From an uncultured Clostridia bacterium (GTDB taxonomy: Bacteria > Bacillota > Clostridia > Christensenellales > UBA1242): a stretch of DNA of 64,000 nt. A program made the translations under genes and the position numbers. The stretch covers positions 1 through 64,000 of the forward strand of contig CALWEA010000003.1 in assembly GCA_944376905.1 (NCBI GenBank), read 5' to 3'. The notes under the pieces were generated by a model. The model did no database searches, was not told the DNA's origin, and was given only the letters and a program-made list of their open reading frames with translations. Shown here piece by piece: positions 1 to 8,567 of this stretch; position 1 is the first letter of the stretch, and every line of letters begins with the position of its first letter.

Positions 1-112
1 ACATAGGAGGTATTATTCCTCAAAGGTATAACCTCTTTTGAACCCCGGGACTATCCCGGGGTTTTCTTATACAAAAATAAAAAACAAGTATAGATATTAC
101 TTGTTTTTTTTA
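1..112 (+). terminator. Two tandem intrinsic terminators at the window edge
   Basis: A perfect 10-bp stem (AACCCCGGGA at 41-50 pairing with 54-63 across the loop CTA) is followed by T-rich sequence. A second hairpin (AAACAAGTA at 82-90 with TACTTGTTT at 98-106) is followed by a run of T. They end a transcript that begins left of the window. Bases 1-40 also contain short complementary pieces (GAGGT near 7 and ACCTC near 31), so they could be the 3' end of a structured RNA or leader, but too little is visible to name it. The GC-rich first stem stands out in this AT-rich DNA. Confidence 0.75.
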
Positions 113-236
113 TTTTGTTTTTATTATTTTATATAATTTTTATAAAAGAATTTACGTTTGTTTATTTTCTTATGTTTAGTTTTTCATTTAAAAGACACAC
201 ATAAATAAATTTATTCAAAATGGCAATAATAATGTT

Positions 237-614
237 ATGTTAGATAATAGAAGTAAAGATGTTTTAAAATTTTTGGTTAATGAATGTAAAGAAGGTTCCT
301 ATAAGATTATAGAGATAGATGAAATCATAAAATCTATGCCCACTAAATATATGATGGATATGGATTTAATTGTTCAAATTATAAAACATCTTGAAAATCG
401 TGACTATATATCAGTTAAATATGCTGATAATGAACAATTTTGTTTATGTCCTTTGCCTTTTGGACGTCAATTTATTGAAAATGAAAGCATTCATGCAAGA
501 AATAAAAAAGATTTAAAAAAAATTGGAAATAAAATTTATTTTTTTTCGTTATTATGTGCATTATTGGGTTCATTTTTGGGAACACTTTTATTTGATTTAA
601 TATTTAAAAATTAA
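237..614 (+). CDS. Hypothetical small tail-anchored membrane protein (paralogue 1)
   Basis: I do not recognise a family. The 125-residue product has a soluble, helix-rich N-terminal part of about 95 residues that could be a winged-helix-like fold, since it has the length and the 'LVNEC..GSYKI' start of small DNA-binding domains. A single hydrophobic segment follows at about 100-121 and ends close to the C-terminus, so the protein is probably tail-anchored with its bulk in the cytoplasm. The start ATG has no visible Shine-Dalgarno sequence; the ATG 6 bases upstream hits a stop at once. The next gene (676) has the same length, the same 'MLD' start and the same layout, so the two look like a tandem duplication. 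Confidence 0.6.
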   Translation: MLDNRSKDVLKFLVNECKEGSYKIIEIDEIIKSMPTKYMMDMDLIVQIIKHLENRDYISVKYADNEQFCLCPLPFGRQFIENESIHARNKKDLKKIGNKIYFFSLLCALLGSFLGTLLFDLIFKN

Positions 615-675
615 TCTTTTAGTTTTTTTATTATGTTAAATCTTAATATATTTTGTTTTATAGATTTTATTTATT

Positions 676-1035
676 ATGCTAGACAAAAAAGAAAAGTTGG
701 TTATGTTGTTTTTGTGTGAGGTGTGTTCTGGTAAGAAATCATACCTTATTTCTGCTAACCAAATTGCTGAATTTGTTTCTCAAAAGTATATTTTATCTAT
801 TGCAGAACTTGATGAAATAATGTTATCTTTATCCAAAGATAATTATATAGATTTGGTTGTTAGTGATGGAAAAAGAGGTTATTTTTATTGTATTAGTTTA
901 AAAAACAAAGGTATGACTTTTAAAAAGGATTTATCTAAACATAAAAAAGAAATTGCTATGCTTCTTCTTCGAACTTTAGGAATAACTATTTTATCTTTTA
1001 TTATTGGTTTAATTTTAAGAGCTATTTTTGCGTAA
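676..1035 (+). CDS. Hypothetical small tail-anchored membrane protein (paralogue 2)
   Basis: The 119-residue product has an N-terminal soluble part ('MLDKKEKLVMLFLCEVCSG...') and a C-terminal hydrophobic segment at about 97-118. It matches the 125-residue protein encoded just upstream in layout: N-terminal ~90 residues with a lysine/serine/tyrosine turn near residue 21, a basic patch, then a C-terminal membrane anchor. Sequence identity is low by eye, so the duplication is old or the likeness is convergent. No Shine-Dalgarno sequence is visible before the ATG. The function is unknown; a membrane-tethered regulator is possible but is inference. Confidence 0.6.
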   Translation: MLDKKEKLVMLFLCEVCSGKKSYLISANQIAEFVSQKYILSIAELDEIMLSLSKDNYIDLVVSDGKRGYFYCISLKNKGMTFKKDLSKHKKEIAMLLLRTLGITILSFIIGLILRAIFA

Positions 1036-1156
1036 AGTATAATTTTTTTAATTCTTTTAAAAATATTAAATATTATATTTCTTTTTTCTTGTAAATGTGT
1101 TATCATACTTTTAAGTTGTTGTTTTTATTTAACTCTAACTAAATAAGGATTTTAAT

Positions 1157-3127
1157 ATGAACAAATTTGTTTTATCATCTAAATTTAAACCATCTGGAGA
1201 CCAGCCACAAGCAATAGAAAAATTAGTTGAAGGTATAGAAGATGGTTTAAAATCGCAAGTTTTATTGGGGGTTACAGGGAGCGGAAAAACTTTCACAATG
1301 GCAAATATAATAGAAAAAGTTAATAAACCAACACTTGTTATTGCACATAATAAAACTTTGGCGGCTCAATTATGTAATGAGTTTAGAGAATTTTTTCCTA
1401 ACAACCGAGTTGAATTCTTTGTTTCATACTATGATTACTATCAACCAGAAGCATACATTGTTAGTAGTGATACTTATATTGAAAAAGATATGTCAATTAA
1501 TGATGAAATAGATAAACTTAGAAATAGTGCAACTGCTTCTTTATTAGAAAGAGAAGATACCATAGTTGTTGCTTCCGTTTCTTGTATTTATGGTTTGGGA
1601 AACCCTGAGGAATACTGGAAATTACAAGTTTCTTTAAGAGAAGGGCAAAATATTTCTCGCAAAGAGGTTATCAACAAATTAGTTGAAATACAATATACGA
1701 GGAACGAACTTGATTTTCATCGTTCAACATTTCGAGCAAAGGGAGATATTTTGGATATTTTTCCTGCCAATTCTTCAGAAAAGGCAATTAGAGTTGAATT
1801 TTTTGGAGATGAAATAGATAGAATTAGTGAATTTGATCCATTAACTGGACATAAAATTCTTGAACTTAAACATGTTTCAATTTTTCCTGCAACTCATTAT
1901 GCTGTTGGTTCGGATAACTTAAATAATGCATTAGAACAAATAAAACAAGATGCAGATATTGAGGTTGCTGATTTTGTGAGTAGTGGAAAGTTGATTGAGG
2001 CACAACGTTTAAAAGAGCGTGTTTCTTATGATATTGAAATGATGCGTGAAGTTGGTTATTGTAATGGCATAGAAAATTATTCACGTTACTTTGATGGCAG
2101 AAATATTGGCGAACCTCCTTATACTTTATTAGATTATTTCCCTAAAGGTTTTTTAACTTTGATTGACGAAAGTCATATAACATTACCTCAAATTAGAGCA
2201 ATGTATAACGGAGATAAAGCGAGAAAAACAAATCTTGTTGACTATGGGTTTAGATTAAAATCGGCATTTGATAATCGTCCGCTTAATTTTGAAGAATTTA
2301 ATAAAAAAATAGGGCAAACAATTTATATTTCAGCAACGCCTGCTCCTTATGAACTGGGAATTAATGGACAGGTTGTTGAACAAATTTTGCGTCCAACAGG
2401 GTTGCTTGACCCTCTAATTGAAGTTGTTTCAACGGCGGGACAAATGGAACGATTGATGTTTGAAATTGAAGAAGTTATTAAAAGGAAAAATCGTGTTTTA
2501 ATAACAACTTTGACAAAAAAAATGGCTGAAAATTTAACAACATTTTTAATGGAACATAATTTTAAAGTTAAATATATGCACAGTGATATTGATACCATGG
2601 AAAGAATTGAAATTGTTTCTGGTTTGCGTAAAGGTGATTTTGATGTATTAGTTGGTATTAATCTTTTGAGAGAAGGGCTTGATTTGCCGGAAGTTGAATT
2701 AGTTTGTATTTTAGATGCAGATAAAGAAGGATTCTTGAGAAGTGAAGGAGCATTAATACAAACGATTGGTAGAGCAGCACGCAATGAAAATGGAAGGGTT
2801 ATTATGTTTGCTGATACTATAACGGGTTCTATGCAAAGAGCGATAGATGAAACGGAAAGAAGACGAAAAATTCAAAATGAATATAATCTTAAAAATGGAA
2901 TTATTCCTAAAACTATAAAAAAAGATATTGTCAATACATTGGAAATTTCTAAAAAATTTGGGTCTGATGTTGACAACAATGAATTGCCAAAAGAAATTGA
3001 AAGATTGAAAGGTTTAATGAAAATTGCAAGTAATCAACTTGATTTTGAAACTGCTATTGAATTGCGAGAAAAAATAAAAATATTAAAAGAAAAATTGGAT
3101 AAAAATATTTATAAAAAGAAAAAATAA
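1157..3127 (+). CDS. uvrB: UvrABC system protein B (excinuclease subunit)
   Basis: UvrB is the helicase-like damage-verification subunit of nucleotide excision repair. It is loaded by UvrA and recruits UvrC. The 656-residue length is normal. Visible landmarks are Walker [15 protein letters not shown] near residue 38, the beta-hairpin region [11 protein letters not shown] near 93, the DEAD-like box 'LIDESH' near 337, helicase motif VI 'QTIGRAARN' near 536, and a C-terminal UVR domain (IERLKGLMK...[11 protein letters not shown]) at about 612-648 that contacts UvrC. The start is set by AAGGATTTTAATATG. uvrA follows after 288 bases in the same direction; uvrC is not in the window. Confidence 0.98.
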   Translation: MNKFVLSSKFKPSGDQPQAIEKLVEGIEDGLKSQVLLGVTGSGKTFTMANIIEKVNKPTLVIAHNKTLAAQLCNEFREFFPNNRVEFFVSYYDYYQPEAYIVSSDTYIEKDMSINDEIDKLRNSATASLLEREDTIVVASVSCIYGLGNPEEYWKLQVSLREGQNISRKEVINKLVEIQYTRNELDFHRSTFRAKGDILDIFPANSSEKAIRVEFFGDEIDRISEFDPLTGHKILELKHVSIFPATHYAVGSDNLNNALEQIKQDADIEVADFVSSGKLIEAQRLKERVSYDIEMMREVGYCNGIENYSRYFDGRNIGEPPYTLLDYFPKGFLTLIDESHITLPQIRAMYNGDKARKTNLVDYGFRLKSAFDNRPLNFEEFNKKIGQTIYISATPAPYELGINGQVVEQILRPTGLLDPLIEVVSTAGQMERLMFEIEEVIKRKNRVLITTLTKKMAENLTTFLMEHNFKVKYMHSDIDTMERIEIVSGLRKGDFDVLVGINLLREGLDLPEVELVCILDADKEGFLRSEGALIQTIGRAARNENGRVIMFADTITGSMQRAIDETERRRKIQNEYNLKNGIIPKTIKKDIVNTLEISKKFGSDVDNNELPKEIERLKGLMKIASNQLDFETAIELREKIKILKEKLDKNIYKKKK

Positions 3128-3415
3128 AAAATTGTTTTAATATTTAAAATATTTAGATATTTATCTAAATAAATTATTCAATAAATAATTTGTTTGTATT
3201 CAATATAAAAAATATAACAATATTAAATAAAAATGACAAAAATATTAAATAAAAAAATGAAAATATTACAAAAATTAAAAATAAATAAAATTAATAATAT
3301 TAAAAAATTAAAAATAAACAAAATTAAAATTAATAAAAATTTAAATAATACAAATTATAAATAATAAAGTTAATATTTTAAAAATTTTTAAATATTAAAA
3401 AACGAAAGGTGTTTT
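3128..3415. other. AT-only low-complexity spacer between uvrB and uvrA
   Basis: This 288-base gap is almost free of G and C. It contains imperfect direct repeats built on AATATTAAATAAA (about 3222-3265) and AAATTAAAAATAAA (about 3274-3330). I see no gene, no convincing terminator and no clear promoter, so whether uvrA is co-transcribed with uvrB cannot be settled. A good ribosome-binding site (GAAAGGTG) sits 6 bases before the uvrA ATG. Confidence 0.6.
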
Positions 3416-6214
3416 ATGGAAAAAAATATAAAAATTATTGGGGCAAAAGAAAATAATTTAAAAAATATCAGTTTGGAAATTCCTAGAAACAAATTGGTTG
3501 TTTTTTCGGGAGTTAGTGGAAGTGGAAAATCAACTTTGGCATTCGATACTATTTTTGCAGAAGGACAAAGAAGATATGTTGAAAGTTTATCATCTTATGC
3601 AAGAATGTTTTTGGGACAAACTCAAAAACCCGATGTTGAAAGTATAGAAGGTTTGTCACCAAGTATTTCTATTGACCAAAAAAGTACAAATCATAACCCT
3701 AGATCAACAGTTGGAACTGTAACTGAAATTTATGATTATTTAAGATTACTTTATTCAAGAATTGGAATTCCTTTTTGTCCTAATTGTAATAAACCTATTA
3801 AAAGGCAAAGTTTAGACCAGATAGTTGATAGGATTAAAGAAATTGGTGAAGGTGAAAAAATTATAATTTTGGCACCAGTTATTAGGGCTCAGAAGGGAAC
3901 ACATATTAAACTGTTTGATAGTTTGCGTAAAAGTGGTTATGTTAGAGTTGTTGTTGATGATAATAACTATACACTAGACGAAGAAATTATTTTAGACAAA
4001 AATATAAAACATACAATTAATGTTGTTATAGATAGACTTGTTTTAAAATCAGACAATGATTCAAGATTAACTGAAAGTGTTGAAATTGCTTTAAAACTGG
4101 CTGATGGATTAGTTATTTGTGAAAATAATGGAAAACAAGAATTGTTTTCAACCAATTTTTCTTGTCCAGAGTGTGGATTTTCTTTAGAAGAAATAACACC
4201 TCGTTTATTTTCATTTAATAATCCTTTTGGTGCTTGTGATAAGTGTAGCGGTTTGGGCTATACAACTGATATCGATGAGGGAAAACTTTTAGTTAATAGA
4301 AAATTATCAGTTAATGAAGGTGCTTTTAATTTTTCAGGTTGGAGTAATGACCCTGATTCAATTGCGAGTTTATTTTTTAAGGCATTGAGTCAAAAATATA
4401 ATATTGATTTAGATGCTCCAATTGAAAGTTTGCCAAAAAAACATTTAGATATTTTATTGTATGGCAATAATGGTGAAATTTTAGAAATTAAAGGGAAAAA
4501 GACGACATTTGAAGGTATAAGTAATAATATGGCAAGAAGATATAAGGAAACTTCAAGCGAATGGGTTCGCTTTGAAATTGGAAAATATTTTAGTCAGCAT
4601 ACTTGCCCTAAATGTCATGGACAAAGATTAAATCAAAATGCGTTATGTGTTAAAATAGATGGAAAAAATATCGCACAAACGTGTGAAATTAGCGTTGATA
4701 AATTGTTGGATTATTATGAAAATTTGAAATTATCAAAAAATGATTTAGATGTTGCAAATACTATTATTAAAGAAATTGTTGCAAGATTAAAATTTCTCAA
4801 TGATGTTGGTTTGAATTATTTAACACTATCTAGAAGTGCGGAAACATTAAGTGGTGGGGAGGCACAACGTATTAGATTAGCAACACAAATTGGAAGTGGT
4901 TTAGTTGGTGTTTTATATATTTTAGATGAACCAAGTATTGGACTTCATCAAAGAGATAATGACAGGTTGCTTTCAACGCTCTTTAAACTCAGAGACCTTG
5001 GAAACACGCTTATTGTTGTTGAACATGATGAAGATACTATTAGAAGTGCTGATTATTTGGTTGATGTTGGACCTTTGGCGGGTGTCCATGGCGGAGAAAT
5101 AGTTGTTGCTGGTTCGGTCGAAGATGTTGAAAATTGTAGCAGGTCAATAACTGGACAATTTTTGTCTGGAAAAATGAAAATTGAAGTTCCAAAATCGAGA
5201 AGAACGAGTAAAGATTATTTAAAAATAATAGGTGCAAAAGAAAATAATTTAAAAAATATTAATGTTGATATTCCTTTGGGAGTTTTTACTGTTATAACAG
5301 GAGTTAGTGGGAGTGGTAAAAGTTCGCTTATTAATAGAATTTTGTATCCATATTTGTCAAATGCATTAAATAGAAGTAAACATGAAATAGGTAGATGTAA
5401 AGAAATAAAGAATATTGACAAATTAGATAAGGTTATTGCAATTGATCAATCGCCAATAGGAAGAACACCTAGAAGTAATCCGGCAACTTATACTGGTGTT
5501 TTTACGCCAATTCGAGAACTTTTTGCTTCAACACCAGAAGCACGTGAGAGAGGCTATAAGTCTGGGCGTTTTAGTTTTAATATAAAAGGCGGACGTTGTG
5601 AAACTTGTGAGGGGGCAGGTGTTAAAGAAATTGAGATGTATTTTTTACCAGATATAGAAGTTCCTTGTGAAGTTTGTAAGGGGAAACGTTATAACAGAGA
5701 AACGCTTGAAGTTAAGTATAAGGGAAAAACAATTTATGATGTTCTTGATATGACTGTTGAAGAGGCTCTCAAATTTTTTGAAAACATACCTCAAATCATG
5801 GGTAAAATTAAAGCTCTTTATGATGTTGGTTTGGGCTACATTAAGTTGGGTCAATCTGCAACTTTGTTGAGTGGAGGAGAAGCGCAAAGAGTTAAATTGG
5901 CAAGTGAACTCGCTAAAAAAAGTACAGGTAAAACTATTTATATTCTTGATGAACCAACAACTGGATTACATTGGTTTGATGTTAAAAAACTAATATCTAT
6001 ATTACAACGCCTTGTTGATGCGGGAAATACTGTTGTTGTTATTGAGCATAATTTAGATGTTATAAAATGTGCTGATTATTGTATTGACTTGGGACCAGAA
6101 GGTGGTGATAATGGTGGGGAAATTGTTGCAACTGGAACACCTGAAGAAATTGCAAATAATAAAAATTCTCACACAGGAGTTTTTTTAAAAAAAATATTAT
6201 CAAATAATATATAA
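3416..6214 (+). CDS. uvrA: UvrABC system protein A (damage-recognition ATPase)
   Basis: UvrA is the ABC-type ATPase that dimerises, scans DNA for bulky lesions and hands off to UvrB. The 932-residue product has both nucleotide-binding modules. Walker A GVSGSGKS occurs near residues 32 and 643, and ABC signatures LSGGEAQR occur near 480 and 818. Zinc-binding Cys pairs are seen as CPNC near 121, CPEC and CDKC near 247-275, CPKC near 395, and the damage-sensing finger CETC...CEVCKG near 727-756. The length is typical for the family. Transcription probably ends at the hairpin at 6252-6286, which is also the left end of a repeat element. Confidence 0.98.
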   Translation: MEKNIKIIGAKENNLKNISLEIPRNKLVVFSGVSGSGKSTLAFDTIFAEGQRRYVESLSSYARMFLGQTQKPDVESIEGLSPSISIDQKSTNHNPRSTVGTVTEIYDYLRLLYSRIGIPFCPNCNKPIKRQSLDQIVDRIKEIGEGEKIIILAPVIRAQKGTHIKLFDSLRKSGYVRVVVDDNNYTLDEEIILDKNIKHTINVVIDRLVLKSDNDSRLTESVEIALKLADGLVICENNGKQELFSTNFSCPECGFSLEEITPRLFSFNNPFGACDKCSGLGYTTDIDEGKLLVNRKLSVNEGAFNFSGWSNDPDSIASLFFKALSQKYNIDLDAPIESLPKKHLDILLYGNNGEILEIKGKKTTFEGISNNMARRYKETSSEWVRFEIGKYFSQHTCPKCHGQRLNQNALCVKIDGKNIAQTCEISVDKLLDYYENLKLSKNDLDVANTIIKEIVARLKFLNDVGLNYLTLSRSAETLSGGEAQRIRLATQIGSGLVGVLYILDEPSIGLHQRDNDRLLSTLFKLRDLGNTLIVVEHDEDTIRSADYLVDVGPLAGVHGGEIVVAGSVEDVENCSRSITGQFLSGKMKIEVPKSRRTSKDYLKIIGAKENNLKNINVDIPLGVFTVITGVSGSGKSSLINRILYPYLSNALNRSKHEIGRCKEIKNIDKLDKVIAIDQSPIGRTPRSNPATYTGVFTPIRELFASTPEARERGYKSGRFSFNIKGGRCETCEGAGVKEIEMYFLPDIEVPCEVCKGKRYNRETLEVKYKGKTIYDVLDMTVEEALKFFENIPQIMGKIKALYDVGLGYIKLGQSATLLSGGEAQRVKLASELAKKSTGKTIYILDEPTTGLHWFDVKKLISILQRLVDAGNTVVVIEHNLDVIKCADYCIDLGPEGGDNGGEIVATGTPEEIANNKNSHTGVFLKKILSNNI

Positions 6215-6251
6215 AAAACTTTTTTAAGTTGTGTTATATAGATAAAAAAAT

Positions 6252-6449
6252 ACTGCGTATATAATGTATAAATACGCAGTTTTTTCTTATCTCAACAATA
6301 ATATTTTAGCATAATAAAACATAAATATCAAATATTTTTTAAAAATTTTATATATTTTAATTTTAATTTATGCTTTTTATGTTTTTATTTACTAAAATTT
6401 TTTGCTATAAATTAAAAATAACTGCGTATATATACATTAAATACGCAGT
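6252..6449. repeat. 198-bp palindromic repeat element, copy 1 (MITE-like or promoter cassette)
   Basis: The element is bounded by two 29-bp ends (6252-6280 and 6421-6449) that are inverted repeats of each other. Each end is itself a hairpin of ACTGCGTAT, an 11-base AT loop, and ATACGCAGT. The interior continues as an imperfect inverted repeat: ATTTTAGCATAATAAAACATAAA near 6303-6325 mirrors the complement of a stretch near 6370-6397. A second copy of exactly the same length lies at 29218-29415, roughly 90 percent identical by eye. Similarity continues about 45 bases past the right end. Both copies lie upstream of an exported-protein gene. The left hairpin plus its T-run also resembles a terminator for uvrA. 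No transposase and no clear target-site duplication are visible. Confidence 0.85.
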
Positions 6450-6503
6450 TAAAAGGGGGATTAAAATTTAAAAAAAGTCTTATAAATAAAGGAGTTTTTG
6501 AAT

Positions 6504-6557
6504 ATGTCTTTTAATTATTATAAAATACAAAAAACAAAAAAGTATCTATCAAATTAA
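6504..6557 (+). CDS. Possible 17-residue leader peptide
   Basis: A short reading frame, MSFNYYKIQKTKKYLSN, begins with ATG 9 bases after an AAAGGAG ribosome-binding site and ends in TAA. It lies in the leader between the palindromic element and the 609-residue exported-protein gene. The sequence up to the ribosome-binding site is shared with the second copy of the element, but there the ATG is missing, so the peptide is not conserved between copies. It may be a leader peptide or simply chance; no function is proposed. Confidence 0.2.
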   Translation: MSFNYYKIQKTKKYLSN

Positions 6558-6679
6558 GATTAAATATTAAATAAAAATTAATAAATATATTAATTGTAAA
6601 TAAAAAAACTTAATATTAAAAATAAGATTGTATACAAATTTAATACAAGTTAAAACTATAAGAGAAAAGGAGTTTTATT

Positions 6680-8509
6680 ATGACAAAATCAAAAAAGAAA
6701 ATAATATTTTTAACAACAACTTTAATTTTAACAATTTGCTTAATGGGTTTTATGGGAGTTTATGCTTTAACAATATTAAAGAATTCACAAATAAATGTTG
6801 GTATATCATATCAACCAGAATATTTAGTTAAAGTTGAAATGGGAATAGACGGAGCAAACGGCGGAACAGATAATCAAACAATTGAAGAGAATGAATATGT
6901 TGAAATATTTAATAGTTTAAACCCTGTTTCAAATGGAATGTATATTCAAAGTATGTCTAATGACACAATACATATAAACTCACAAACATTAACGCCAATA
7001 GGGGTTAATGGTGATGTTTATTTTAGAATAACATCTCTTGAAAATGAAACCAGCGGTAATAAAGATTTGCAATGCATAATAGATTGTGGAAGTTCAACAG
7101 CGGATAGCAAAAAAATTGTTAGTAATGAAACTAAAATATTAACAATTTCAACGGGATTAGACTCAACAAGTGGACAACCAGCAAGCAGTTCTTTGGGTAT
7201 GATTAAAATAAATTTAAATTTTCAAGAATATGAGCCACTTTTAACTGAATTAATTTTTGAAGTTCCTGCTTTGAACGTATTCGAAGGAAGTAGTTATAAC
7301 GATGTTATTAGTAAAATAAATGGATTAAACATTATTGGAAAATACGATGATGATAGTCAAAAAAATCTTATTCTTAATACGGATTATGAATTAAATTTTA
7401 ATCGTACTGATGGTGGAGGAAACGGAAATTTCACTCAACCGGGAATTGCCGGAACTATAACGGCAATTGCAATTTCTGATAATGAAATACAAAAAACTAT
7501 CAATTTAAATGTTCAACCTTATACTGTTTATGAATACGCAAGCGAAACAGGTCCAGTTTATGATAATAGCAATACATCAAACCGCTATGTTCATTATATA
7601 GAAATGGGAGAATATCCACAACGTTATGTAGGAACAACCTCTACAATAAGTGCAACACCACAAGGGACATATTATGTTGATAACAATGACGGTAGTAAAA
7701 AATATGCATTAAAAGGAAATAATTATTATTTAGTTGAGCCAGTACGTTGGATAGTTATAGGAGTAACAGACGGAGTTTATGACGGAGGAGAACATGTTTT
7801 ATTCACGACAGGTTTTCAAGCAGAAAATGAGTCATCAAGTTCGGGATTATGGTTGTATAACGAAAAAACAAACACATTCAAATATAGAAAAACAACAAGT
7901 GGAGAATGGAAAAATGCGAGTGAAGTTTTAGTTTTAAGTGAATATAGTTTACTACATTCAACATATAAAAATACTGGTTATGACTCATCACCATATTATA
8001 ACCATTTTTCCGCATCAGATATAAATGAAGTTTTAAATGATGAGGATAATGCGAATAGTTTATATAACACAATGTTTACAGATAATCAAAGAACAAAAAT
8101 AATACCAAAAACAATGGAAATAACAAGTTATTATAATGGAACTGAGTTCGCAGGACTCAACTCAACAAATTATAATACAACATCATATAACATGTTTTTA
8201 TTGGGTTCAAATATAAATTATAATGGAAGTTTTTATTTAGACTATGCGACAGATTCATATAGTTTAGGAACATATTTTAAACCATCAACTAATACAACGG
8301 AATCTAATAGACTTGCAAAAGAAACGGCATACTCATCAGGAACGCAAGATAGTCCTGGCAGTTATAGTGCATCTTATTGGTGTTTGCGTTCAGGTAATGT
8401 CTGCTACGATTCCGAGGCGTTTCTCGTCGGTTCGACTGGAGATGTGACTGAATACCGTGTCTTTGACTCCTTCGCCTTGCGTCCCGCTTTTGTCCTTGAT
8501 ATAACATAA
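6680..8509 (+). CDS. Exported protein with a DGR-like hypervariable C-terminal domain
   Basis: The 609-residue protein starts with a basic stretch and one transmembrane segment (about 7-30), so it is anchored or secreted. Residues about 38-190 ('YQPEYLVKVE' to 'LNFQEYEP') form a domain shared with the protein at 38806-40383 and partly with the one at 29662. Residues about 200-285 resemble a bacterial Ig-like domain. The C-terminal half ends in 'SYWCLRSGNVC...ALRPAFVLDIT', the DUF6273-like, FGE/C-type-lectin-like layout often used as a DGR target. Codons 567-607 differ sharply in composition from the rest (see the variable-region entry). The ribosome-binding site is AAAAGGAG. No reverse transcriptase is in the window. 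A ligand-binding surface role is inference. Confidence 0.85.
   Translation: MTKSKKKIIFLTTTLILTICLMGFMGVYALTILKNSQINVGISYQPEYLVKVEMGIDGANGGTDNQTIEENEYVEIFNSLNPVSNGMYIQSMSNDTIHINSQTLTPIGVNGDVYFRITSLENETSGNKDLQCIIDCGSSTADSKKIVSNETKILTISTGLDSTSGQPASSSLGMIKINLNFQEYEPLLTELIFEVPALNVFEGSSYNDVISKINGLNIIGKYDDDSQKNLILNTDYELNFNRTDGGGNGNFTQPGIAGTITAIAISDNEIQKTINLNVQPYTVYEYASETGPVYDNSNTSNRYVHYIEMGEYPQRYVGTTSTISATPQGTYYVDNNDGSKKYALKGNNYYLVEPVRWIVIGVTDGVYDGGEHVLFTTGFQAENESSSSGLWLYNEKTNTFKYRKTTSGEWKNASEVLVLSEYSLLHSTYKNTGYDSSPYYNHFSASDINEVLNDEDNANSLYNTMFTDNQRTKIIPKTMEITSYYNGTEFAGLNSTNYNTTSYNMFLLGSNINYNGSFYLDYATDSYSLGTYFKPSTNTTESNRLAKETAYSSGTQDSPGSYSASYWCLRSGNVCYDSEAFLVGSTGDVTEYRVFDSFALRPAFVLDIT
8378..8506 (+). 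other. Candidate DGR variable repeat (VR)
   Basis: Codons 567-609 of the exported protein break with local base usage: bases 8401-8500 contain 53 G or C by my count, about twice the window average. From codon 574 many codons end in C (GTC, TGC, TAC, TCC, CTC, GTC, TAC, GTC, GAC, TCC, TTC, GCC, CCC, GTC), although neighbouring genes strongly prefer NNT. This is what adenine-specific mutagenesis of AAC codons in a template repeat would leave. The framework S-G-N...S..A.....STG.V....V..S.ALRPAF fits the template-type pattern of Asn-rich DGR tails in gut Firmicutes. The paralogue at 38806 has the same fold end (LRDGQ...NIRPACVLD) with ordinary AT-rich codons. Confidence 0.65.
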
Positions 8510-8530
8510 ATTATTTTATTTGTTATTGTT

Positions 8531-8567
8531 AAAAAATATAAGGTTTAAAACTTCCTTATATTTTTTT
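8531..8567. terminator. Bidirectional terminator between convergent genes
   Basis: AAAAAATATAAGG (8531-8543) pairs perfectly with 8554-8566 across a 10-base loop and reads as hairpin plus T-run on both strands. It serves the exported-protein gene on the plus strand and the flippase gene on the minus strand. The flippase stop codon (8556-8558) lies inside the stem. Confidence 0.85.

Noticed and set aside
2347-2784. Minus-strand 145-residue frame inside uvrB
   Set aside because: It is an antisense shadow of the conserved helicase part of uvrB; no start signal or family likeness.
3222-3380. Replication origin or DnaA-box cluster in the uvrB-uvrA spacer
   Set aside because: It is simply AT-only DNA; no TTATCCACA-like boxes are present and no replication genes are adjacent.
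6252-6449. Insertion sequence with its own transposase
   Set aside because: The 198-bp element has no coding capacity and no transposase is in the window, so at most it is a non-autonomous element.
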